Shown piece by piece: positions 1 to 10,900 of a stretch of DNA of 28,443 bases; position 1 is the first letter of the stretch, and every line of letters starts with the position of its first letter. Source of the DNA: Saccoglossus kowalevskii (Eukaryota; Hemichordata; Enteropneusta; Harrimaniidae); NCBI RefSeq assembly GCF_000003605.2, contig NW_003125916.1, positions 130,905 through 159,347 on the forward strand. The letters are read 5' to 3'. Both the position numbers and the translations under genes were made by a program. The notes under the pieces are model-generated. The model ran no database searches. It saw only the letters and a program-made list of their open reading frames with translations, and was not told the origin of the DNA.

Positions 1-3
1 TTA

Positions 4-204
4 GATTGTATGTGTTAGTAAAATTACAACGTCGAAACAACGTCTGTATGCCATTTTGAGAGAAGGGGGAATTGGATTGTATGTATTAATGAAACAAAAT
101 AGGATTTCAACTTTGAAACAACATCAGTAATCAGCGTTGAAGTACAATTTCAACGTTGAAACAACGTCCGTACGAAACATTGAGAGAACGGGGGAATTGT
201 ATGT
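4..204. repeat. Left-edge degenerate tandem repeat
   Basis: Two copies of a unit opening GATTGTATGT and closing GAGAGAA(G/C)GGGGGAATTG (ends near 74 and 198). Inside it a CAACGTYGAAACAACGTC motif occurs at 29-46 and 152-169, with a variant at 108-125. The second unit is longer because of internal duplication. It may continue left of the window. Confidence 0.7.
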
Positions 205-2605
205 CTAACTTGAAACGACCTGCAACTGGACCCGCTGTTGCTTATGTTTGAGCTGGTCTGGGAAACATCGATATACCTTGTTAAATTGTGTAATGTCATT
301 ATAATACTGCGATGATCACACAACCTTATCACGTAATACAGTAAATCAGTGTATGTAGTTAAATTTACTATATGCGGGGTTTGCGCAATAAACATTCCAG
401 ACGTCACAATAGTGATATTCACAAAAAAAAACATTTGTGCCTGATACACAAAAAAATTATAGTAAGATATTAAAATATTAGTTACGGAATGTTATACCTG
501 ACTTACTCTGACGATCCTACTGCGATCTGAGCGTAAGGGAGATAGTTGTCATGTCTTGGTGCTGATCATGGTTACAGTAAAAAGACCGCATGTAAAATTA
601 TCCAGGATTAAAGAGTTTAAGATTAACGTGCTCTAATTTAGCTTGTCATTTTTTTAAAACCGCTAAGATTTTGAGAACTATCTGTATATATACTTGTTTT
701 GAAAACAATACAGAAGTGCGTAAAACGTTATTAGATCCTACATTTGAGCAGTTTTGATTGTATGGTTGTATGATTTGACGATCAGTATATTGGATTAAAT
801 GTAACTTGGCGGTTAGTTGGATTTTACCTGAATATGTGAATAACGATTTGACAATTATGTAAATAAGCTCAAATCTAATACCTCGATTGTCCTGAAGGTT
901 GATTTGACTGAAGTCATGTGTAGATGTTTCAACTGATTTGTTGGTCCTAAATGCTGAGGTAAATCTCTGACAACCCATTTAGCTTTGCATAAAGTTGCAT
1001 TGCTATAACGCAAAATTCGCTTCCAACGTATACAGAAAGACAACAATGTATTTAAATATTAAATTAATATACGGTTCGAACACATATTTTAAACTACGCT
1101 TTGTGAATGTGTGTTTAAAAATGATAAACAATGGTACAATGTTTCTTTTTTTTATATCATTCAATATTTTCAGAAATTCAGTGTGCATTTCGAAATATTT
1201 GCAAATTGTACATAAAGGACATAATGACTAGGCCTTCTTTGTATTTACCCGGAACACTACATTACCTCCATCTCATAGTGTAGCATGCTCAACTGAGCCT
1301 GTTGTTTATATTTACAATGATATAAACACGATGATGTTTATGTGTGTGTGCTCGCACGTATGTACTTGCGTTACTAATGTTGCAGGGACAAAAATACAGA
1401 TATATCCCAATTTCCGCTGACGTTTTTCATAGTCCTCGGAAAACATAATTTATATTAATAGTTAATTCAACTTATACATAAGTTTTGCGTAGCTTAGGGT
1501 TACTAAAGATGTAAGGTGCGGTACAGTTTATATTTGAAACACACAAAACTTCGCAAATATTTCAATGTTAAGTCATAGGAAAATTCCGATGTATGGTGTT
1601 ATTTCTACTTTGTCGCATTTTTATTTAAAACAGTAAGTTCTAGCAACATGGAATTATTTTGACCATGAATATTTCACTTTACCGGCAGAAAATGCAATAA
1701 TAATCAAAATAGCACAATGTAACCCAAAATTACGAACATTTTGAAAATCACTATATTACTATCTCTGTTATGGGATAATATTATGTCCTTGGCTGGGGCC
1801 AATCAAAAATTATATTATATCCCTTGTTGTTACCCTTTCCAGGTGGACGAATACTTAGTACCAACAATATCACGGCGATGTCGCGTATGCGTTGTGGAAT
1901 ACATAAGAACGACCTGACGCATACACAATACGTACACAATAAACTAATAATATCTAATGAGCTTTCGACGTAGACATTTCTCATAAATATTATTTTAAGG
2001 TGCAATTTTTAATAGAAAGCATTTATTATGAAAAACGGCAAGCACATATTTTCAGCCTTGACCTCCACCCTGTCTATTGTGGTTATTAGAAGACTGTACA
2101 CGCTTTCTACCATACTAAACTGAATCCCAGATTTAACAAGTGCTTCTTCGTCATATATTATAAGTCTACCTTTGCGAACAACAAAATATACAGCGCCACC
2201 AGTGGATGTTCCCGTCAAGTCGCATAATCAAGTTAAAAGGTCAGTTTGTACATAACATTTTCAAAAGACTGTCATATTTATTTTTTGTAAGGAATAATAA
2301 CAATAGCATAAAAGAGGTTTTTTTAAAACCATTTATGTTCTCGACCTACGTGAAGCCGAATTTACTGCAATTCACACGTTTCGTAAAAGAGATGAGTAAT
2401 AACAAACAAACAATAATAAACTTATTCTTTATATAAATGAACGTGCCCTGTGGTATTGTTGTCTCGAATGCAATCTTTCCAAGCATATCAAAATTCTAGG
2501 GGGAAATTGTGGGACAAATAAAAAAAAATATTTGAGAGAAATATTTTCACCAGGAATAGATTCACTCAATTCAAATACCGTTCTCACATATTCCACAGTT
2601 CATAA
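205..2605. other. Non-coding stretch
   Basis: AT-rich DNA with short open frames only, none with splice signals, domain motifs or compositional bias. The 69-codon minus-strand frame at 2009-2218 has no ATG and resembles no family. I see no RNA gene. Confidence 0.6.
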
Positions 2606-2613
2606 CTTCTGTA

Positions 2614-2769
2614 CAGTGGCGGATCCAGCAAAATGTATTGGGGGGGGGGGGTCCAAGCTTCGCTTAAGATATACGGAGCGTAAATCGCAGAGAAGCTATG
2701 CGTAATCCAGATGATATGAATCGTCATGCGTTTGGGAGGGGCCATGGCCCCCCTCTGGATCCGCCACTG
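2614..2769. mobile_element. 156-bp hAT-type MITE
   Basis: The ends are inverted repeats: CAGTGGCGGATCCAG at 2614-2628 against CTGGATCCGCCACTG at 2755-2769. The element is flanked by a perfect 8-bp direct repeat CTTCTGTA (2606-2613 and 2770-2777). A CAG..CTG terminus with an 8-bp target duplication is diagnostic of the hAT superfamily. It carries a G12 run (2640-2651) and no coding capacity. Confidence 0.9.
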
Positions 2770-2914
2770 CTTCTGTACATGACTTATACATAAACACTTA
2801 GACTGGCGCAGTCGGGGCGATTAATTTGTTTTTGTAGTTTGAATAAAATAAAAAAAAATATCTGCTATTATTTAAGTAAATACGTCAATGTAATAATGTT
2901 ATATAAGAGCTGCC

Positions 2915-2939
2915 AAATAAATAAATAAATAAATAAATT
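2915..2939 (+). repeat. (AAAT)n microsatellite
   Basis: About six AAAT units in a row, just downstream of the hAT MITE. Confidence 0.85.
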
Positions 2940-3230
2940 GTTATGTAATTCACTGTGGATAGACAAGGGCTATATAAGTATATAAACCCAGTTAATTATA
3001 TATTATACCAACATTATCAACACAACCTAATAGTTATGCAAGACTGGAATATTATTTACAATTTACAAATACAAACAATGTATTTAAGATGCCTTGTTTC
3101 GTACAGAACCATGAATACAAGGCTGTCTATATGTATAATTACAATACAGTACGTTGTTTGTGTTGTCCGAGATTCAGCTTGTGTACTTCCATCTAGTCAC
3201 TGTGGTTGCGTGTTTACTACAAGACATTTT

Positions 3231-3310
3231 TCTGTAAGTGGTTGAGCGGTTAGCGCGGAGAAGGAGTGGGGAGAAGACACTCTGTGTGCGAGTTTCGAAT
3301 CTAGTGTTGC
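3231..3310 (+). repeat. tRNA-like promoter pair, possible SINE head
   Basis: AGTGGTTGAGCGGTTAGCGC (3237-3256) resembles a tRNA A box in its D-arm context, and GTTTCGAATCTAG (3292-3304) resembles a B box, spaced as in a long-variable-arm tRNA. The T-stem does not pair well and no acceptor stem is evident, so it is not a working tRNA. A decayed tRNA-derived SINE is the likeliest reading. Confidence 0.3.
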
Positions 3311-4805
3311 GTATTGTTACGTCAATGTTCGTTTACCTGTAATTATTTAAAGTTATTTAAGTTAATTCCACTCGTCCAGTGCCATATTTGATATATAATG
3401 TCTACATTCTATAGCATCTATATTCGAGGCGGGCAGGTCGACTGCTTTACCACGCACAGATACAAAATGCCAGACCGCAATAATCGTGTAAATCAAAGTC
3501 AAAAGTATTAGTTCAATGCACTCGAGCGATGTTGAATATAATAATAATTGTCAAACAATGTCGAATACGAAGGGGACAAATAGAGTGACTTAAATGAAAT
3601 GAACATTATATGGTTGCCATGGTGATAATAAAATAACAAATAAAATTGACGTACAAACGCGTGAACGACCCCGCCGATATCCATTCGTCTATGCCGATTT
3701 TCGTGGTTCAATTCAGGCGCACGTACTTTACTATAGTAATGCAATCGATACGTATTTAATGGGACTACTGAGCTTTAATTATTTAATGGGGAAAATTAAC
3801 GTCTTGTGATATGTTTGGACGTTATTTGACTCAAATTGGACTGTAATAATCACGTGAGAGGCATCTCCTGTGCGTGGTCGATGTCGCGTCGAATTGCCAT
3901 TCAATTGAACATGTTCATATTGCCACCAATTTGTATCTCTACACTAGTTTTACTAGAAATTGTATGCAATGGACGTTTACGTTTGTCAACATCAGACATC
4001 TAATCTATATAATCGTTATTACATATGTTATTTATTATTTATAGTAAAAATATTAACGTGTTTATAGTTATTTATATTGTATAAGGCTGCATTGCATTCC
4101 ATCATGGTTAGCATTACAAAGACATGTTAACATACAAAGAAAAATACGTATTACATAATACCATTATGTTCAGACACGTAATATCATTTCCATCTCCCTT
4201 ACCTTATCGGAGTGTAGAACTCATTACTGAAACTGCGAGTGCATTTACCATTGTGTAATGTAATGAGTTTGACATCCGCAACGCCCATTAAATACTTATT
4301 TTATTTTGTGTAATATAGGAGATCTCCGTCACAGGAAAGCACTTTCCAGGATGTTAAGCATGTGATGTAATACTTAGACCACAAAATAAAAAAATAGAAT
4401 CAAAATACGTGTATAACAAATTGGCCGCGATATGAACTTTTTATCGTCTGGGAAAATGAGATGTCTTGGCTGATCGACATCGTGTACGCCAATGAAACTT
4501 ACGCATAATTTACATTTATTGGTTGCCATTGGAAACGATGTTAACTCATTATTATAGGGGAAAAGTAGTGGCACAGTCAGAAAAGAGAATGACATTTCAG
4601 ACGAATTAAAGACGAATGTGCAACAATCATCAAAGTTTGCGGTAGAAATGTGTTTCCTTCAGCTTTAATGAAATGAAAAGCTGTTTTTTCATCACTTGCC
4701 TTGTCCAAAGTAGAGAATCATGTTCACACCAATTACAAGTGAAAGATGCCCGACTTTTACTATAAGTACCGTTTCATCGTTATTCCTTGACAACCGTTTT
4801 TTTTT
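3311..4805. other. Non-coding stretch upstream of the lectin gene
   Basis: AT-rich; the open frames are short, without recognisable motifs or supporting splice sites. It may hold the upstream promoter or a non-coding first exon of the lectin gene, but I cannot place one. Confidence 0.5.
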
Positions 4806-4816
4806 TATATATAATA
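4806..4816 (+). promoter_or_regulatory. TATA-like element upstream of the lectin gene
   Basis: TATATATAATA lies about 115 nt before the proposed start codon. A splice-acceptor-like TTTGTTTCAG at 4910-4919 lies between it and the ATG, so the true first exon and promoter could be farther upstream. AT-rich DNA gives such motifs by chance. Confidence 0.25.
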
Positions 4817-4930
4817 GTTCATTAGAAAGCTACTTTGATAAGCATCTAAGTGAGGTGAAACTGTTCGTTGTGCGCCTGGAATAACTGCCTTTTGGCTATG
4901 CATCTTCGCTTTGTTTCAGAGCCAAGTGAA

Positions 4931-4991
4931 ATGACAAAACAGTCATCTTACTCGCAATTATGTGTATTAACGATACTATTGGCAGTACCAG
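4931..4991 (+). CDS. Lectin exon 1: signal peptide
   Basis: ATG at 4931 opens a short basic/polar start and a hydrophobic core (LCVLTILLAVP), then a donor at 4992 (CCAG|GTATTT) in phase 1. The spliced Gly codon joins exon 2, and TFA at residues 22-24 followed by Cys fits signal-peptidase cleavage. An in-frame upstream ATG exists at 4901, but the hydrophobic core would then sit far from the N-terminus. This choice rests on phase match and signal-peptide character, not on homology. Confidence 0.65.
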
Positions 4992-7900
4992 GTATTTTAT
5001 ATTGTTTATTGCGTTTGTGTTCGTGTGCATTATGTTTTTTGTGGATTTGATGCTGGTATGCCTGCTGCCTAGAGTTGTGATATGGTGTGTAGTGCTCTGT
5101 TTGCGTGCGTTTTTTAATGGTGCGTTTTTTTTGTTTGTATGATTGTTCAACTGAAATGTCGATATATTTTTTCCTTTTCTCTTACAAATGTGTGACTAAA
5201 AATGGTTTCACATAACTTTATTTACATCCATTCCCAAACAGACACACCAAATCAAATTAATTAAAACTTAATTTGTTAACAAGCTAACACGAGGGTGGCT
5301 TATTTCATGTAGCTACACATTTACAGAAGGTGTGGCCGAAAATATTATACATGTCTGACATGTTTTTATGGGTGGTATTATCATGTTTATCGTCACATTA
5401 TGTTACATTTATTTTCTATTCATTTAATAATAATAAAGATTCGGTTTATACTGTTATTTCACAAACTTAAGCAATACGGCAGAGGTGACAATGTAATTAC
5501 CCCCGGATATCTATATGTTTGAATAGTAGAGTGTGTAGAGGTTTTTTTTTGACATGAAGAATGTCCACAGGAGTAAATATTAGGTCTGTTTTGTTTATAC
5601 TTGTTCATACGTGAATGATATACACTCATGTCTGTCGAATTTTTTGTGTTTATCATTGTGTTAATTTGGAACGTGGCATAACCCGGAATTTGTAAATGTG
5701 TGCGTGTATTTCATTCACCGTGAAACACAACTTCAATGTAATTATTATAGGTTTAATAAAGAAACACCTATCTATCGTGAAAGATGTTTTATTAAGTCAA
5801 ACATGCACATCGACTATACCGTGTCTAAGGCTTTTAATAAAATGTTCGTTTTTTTTAAAAAAAGACATAATAAATATGGTAAAAACATCAAAGTTATAAC
5901 AACAATATACAACTCTCTTCACAGAAATGTCAAATACTAATACTGTGTTCCTATCTTGTGCTCCGATTAATGATAACCTTTCCAGAAGGTTCAGATAAAA
6001 TTCGTAAAAGTTAACCAAACTTTATGATTCCACTGTAACGTGGTACGGTAGTATAAAGTACATGCTCGCAATCATCAGTATACTGGTGTAGTTTCTAAGG
6101 CATTGCGATAAGAAGACCCTGGAGTAGATTCATTTTGATTGATTGTTTGTTTGTTAGTAAATAGATGTGTGCTTAAAATGTAATAAAATATAGAACTGTG
6201 TTTGTGATATATTAATGATTGTTAGAATATGATGTTCCCATCCCAATAACAAGGTATTTGCATATTCCGGTAGATCCACCCCTTCCCCGCCACTCACAGA
6301 CATTGCTCCGCACTTAAACTGGTCAAATGAGTTAATGCCGACATCATCCACGATGGAGTAGGACTGTCTATCGTCTACTCGGTTATTTACCCACACTGCA
6401 CTACAGTCAGTGCGGAATATTTGCAAATGGATATTGCAGCGAACCTGTACATGTCTCGGCATGCCTGGTCTCAGCATTACTTGAAAATTCGTCTTTTAAA
6501 AGTTGCAGGCATATTATCTATTTGGTTAGCTAAATGTAATTACTGGATACGAATAACCACAATTGTAATTGGTGAACTGTGAAAACTTTCTGATTAAATG
6601 CTAATTGCAATACTAGTACATAGGTAGGCAGTTCTAAAAATACAGCAATATTTCGAAGTGTGAAATGAGAGTAAAACAAATCACTTACAAGATCGACTGC
6701 GAGTGTGTGTAAATACTTTATTATGTTCTAAACTATTCTCTGAAATGATGGCTTTTACACTGCTAAAGTAACTTCGTTGGGTCCAGCAAGTCACGAATAT
6801 TTATTACATCAAATGAGTACATGTTACTCCTCAAGTTGGCGCATGTGCTTCTTGTAGCTTATAAGGTTATGTGTAATGAAGGCCTCCCAGTATCGCAAAC
6901 CGATACAAAAAATAAAGCGTATGTATGAATATTCCTATTTTAGGAACATTTGCTTGCTCTGCTGGATACACATCAGCAACTACGGGATGTTTTCAACATT
7001 TTGCCATCGACAAGGATTGGCTGAGTGCTCAGATGCACTGCATACGACATGGTGGATATCTGGCAAAATACGATGACTTGGCACAGCAAGGTATATTTGG
7101 AGGCAAGTATGTCACTGTGTTGGTATTTTCAATTAATATCGATAATCAATTATTAATATAAATATACACAGTTATTAAACAAATTAATGTGGTTGTGTTA
7201 TTTAATTAAAAGCACCCCTCTCGTGGATCGGTGCAGTCCAAGCCGGAGCCAACTGGGACAATCTACAGTGGTTAGATGGATCTGATGCATCTCCATATTG
7301 GGCCACTGAAGAACCGAGCATTATGGAAGTGGAGTGTGTTGCCGCTGACAGTAGCGGCGATTGGTTCACCGTTGATTGCAGTCAGAAGATACACTTTATT
7401 TGCAGAGAAGGGACGTCACCAGCCGATAAGACACGGTTGTCCAGGGCAACCAGATACATTAGGGACAGAGAGACAGGTAATTACATTGATGTGGCTAAAG
7501 CTACATTTCAACAAAATGTAATGGTGTAATGGTGACTTGAATGCCATCTAACATGCGCTTAGGAGAAACAGATCAAAGTTGTGACTTCTGTAGAACAGAC
7601 GAGTGTCCATTTGTGACAAGATTAAAAAGTTGCTTTATCACTATTTACTGGGTAAACAGAGCACTCCTTCTTACTGGTCGTTTGTTGAGATTACGTTACG
7701 ACTCAACAATGACCAGCAATTGCTTTAGGTATATTTGCAGTAGTTTGAAATAAAACATGTTCACGTAATTCCCACGCACATTATTGTATATGTTTAGACC
7801 ATGTTCTTTCTTTCTATTCCGATGATCTGGGGCTTTGTCGGTTCTAAACGACATACTAAGGGTGATACTTGGGGAAGATAGTAACTCGCAATTTTGTGTC

Positions 7901-10900
7901 GGATTTTGCTTATAAAAAAAAGAAACATGATATGAATAAAAACATTCTTTAGCAGGGTAAAATCGTGTTACACCATGTTCTCACTTTGCTATGCTCTAGG
8001 TAAGATGTTGGTTTGACAATGTTGTTCATAAGTGGTACATATACATTTCACGCAAATTGAATTTCATAAACTGACATTCAGAGCTGACGTCAAATATATA
8101 ACATGAAATCAAACATCAATAACTAGTAATCATTGGTGAATATGCGTGTTTGGAGTTATGTGACATCAAATCCGCCATCTTGATTCATCCTCGTTCGCAT
8201 GCAGGCGTGTCATTTTTTACTAAAATATACCTTCATGCGTATTTCAAATTTCACCGCGACTCAATGAAGCGTAATGAACCAATCTCGAACGAGCCTACAG
8301 GCTGCTGAAGTAATTGGACAGGGCATTAGTTATCTAATTGTGCAGTTTTTGTTATGAACTCTTCATGTTATTTATTATAGGTTGTCCATGGAATGCCAAC
8401 GTATATGCGCGATATTCGACTGATACGGGATACTGCTATGCATTCTACAGTTCGTCGGCAGATCGTACAACCACAGAAACGTACTGTTCTATGCTTGGCG
8501 GAGTGGTGATTAGTGTGATGAGTGAAGAGGAAAGCAAATTTTTGACAGCACGAATGACGTGGAGTCACCAAACGTGAGTATTTCGAGATTGAGTGTGTGT
8601 GTGTGTGTGTGGGGGGGGGGGGTGCTTGAGTGTCATACGCTCAAAACGAATTGTTATTTTCAATAACTTAAGGGGCTTCACCCTCGTTCGCAGCATATAT
8701 GAAATCAACTTTAGTTCATTGGAGTTTAATGCAAATAGTACTTGTAGTAGTGTATCCCTCCGAAATATTGATAATAGTAGGGTAACGAATGGTTGTATTT
8801 GTTTCTACGCAAACGCGAAGTTCTGCGCAGAAAGGATGTTGTATTACGCTTCTAAGAAATTGTGGTTTATCGCTACAGCTTCGATGGCACGTGGTTAAAT
8901 ACAAGTCCACCCACTTACTCGTATTGGTTTCCTGGGGAGCCTGATGAGGCTACTGCATGTTATGGGATGTATACAGCTGACTCGGGTGCATGGCGTGATC
9001 TAGACTGTACAGCATCCATGATGGTTACCTGTAAACTTCCCATGCCTGGTACGTTTTGCTACACTGCTTATTACTACAGTGTGAAATTATCTTTAGCATA
9101 CTAACTGTGGAGACTTATCTATTAGTGTGGCAATGCATTCCCACGTGAAGGTTGCCAAAATGTAGTCCATTTTAGCGTTCAGTCAAGTGGATGTTGCAAT
9201 ACTGGCAGCGCACCACTTCGCTCCCACATTCACCACTACGACATCGTACTTTGCAAACGGTTGATAACATATCAACGGAAGTGTTAGCGCCGCCAGTGTG
9301 TAATGTGAACAGCCAATCACCAGTTATTATAACCATTTCCGTTTCCCCCGACAGAAATATGCAGTGATGACGATTACTGCGTCAATGGGATATGTATAAA
9401 CGGCGCATGCGTGTGCAATAATGGCTGGTCAGCATCAGCTATAGCTAAGTGTACAAGTAAGTACAAGCACTACTTTTTTTCAATGCAATAACTTTTGCGT
9501 TATTATAATAAACACGTAGTAGACATAGAATACCAATGTACCATATAGATGGCTTAAACAAAGCAATCAGTATTATAATATATGCACTTGACATATTTTA
9601 CAACAACTAAGAACGAAATAGTTTCTCATGTCAAATCTAATTAATACACTGAAGGTTTTGGTATATGTGTCTTACTAACGCAGTTGTTTGTCTGATCGTT
9701 TTTTCCATAGTCTGTACCAGCAGTGTAGCATGTTTATACGGAGCGTGTGTTGCTGGGGTATGCTCTTGTACAGAACCTTGGACGCTAGATCCAATTTCCC
9801 TGACATGCTCCACTGGTGAGTGCAACGCTTCAATACATGGAGTGTTTTGTTGTGCATCCCGTGGTTTGACTCAAAATGAGTTTTTTTTTGACAATTGTGT
9901 GTCTCAATTATGAAAGATGAATGAAATGACGTTGCATCTCTAACATAGTCTTTTGCATCCGTATCATATTACAGTTGCCTGTACAGGGAATTCCGACTGT
10001 GGAATGGGTACGTGCCAGACGTCGGTATGCGTGTGTGACCAGGATTGGTTGATATCCGATGTGACGTACACATGTGATGGTGAGTAACACGTTGACATTA
10101 TATATGACACAATATACCTTTTCAATGTCTATTTTATCACTTTTCACAGACTATCGTTTTTCATATTGTTTCAATAATTTTCACCAAAACGCATTTTACT
10201 CCATAAGTATTGCGCCAACATTTTGTAAAGCGTTTGAAGGAACAACATGGCTGGCATTTCAATTATATATGTACTCGTTATACACTTCAAATGAATTGTC
10301 ATTTCCCAAGGTATGCTCCATCTTAATTGTTCTCATTCGATCAAGTTTTCATTGGACAACCCATAACAATACAAGCCACCACTATACCAATACCAACCAC
10401 AAGAGCTGAATCTTCAACTGAAACGCCGGAATCTTGCACCGGTGTGACCGGGAAATGTGCTCGGGGTTCGTGTGTCGGCGGGAGTTGTGTCTGTGATGCT
10501 GGCTGGGAAGTTGACGTGAACGGAGCATGCGCAGGTGATGATTTCAGTTTATCGCTTAGCAGCAATGATCGATAATAGATTGACGTGTACGTCATTCTGC
10601 GTTTGTATTCGATGTTTTATCAGGGGTAAATTCTTCTCTCTCGGGGTTCTCCACACGTGTCAGGGGGGAATCTCGTCTCGTCTCTATATCTCGTCCCCTT
10701 GAGGTACGGGATCGGGAAAGTCACTTATACCTTACAGTCAAATAAGACACACACAACGAAATACGTTTCAGCTCTCGTCTTAGTCGGTCAATCGAGCACT
10801 CTATCAGACACACCGCCCTGGGGAAAAATCCCCAAGACTATCGCAAGGCTGACCCAAGACTCTTTTAGACTGCGTCAAGGCTCGCCCCAAAGCTCTCCAG

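Noticed and set aside
2009-2218. 69-codon minus-strand ORF ending near AATAAA
   Set aside because: No ATG start, no recognised motif; the hexamer overlaps AT-rich background.
8593-8898. 101-codon ORF over the GT/poly-G tract as an extra lectin exon
   Set aside because: Exons 4 and 5 join in phase without it, and its start is microsatellite sequence.
10074-10409. 111-codon ORF as an independent gene
   Set aside because: It begins in exon 8 sequence and ends in exon 9 in another frame; the part from 10150 to 10310 is better read as a relic CTLD half-exon.
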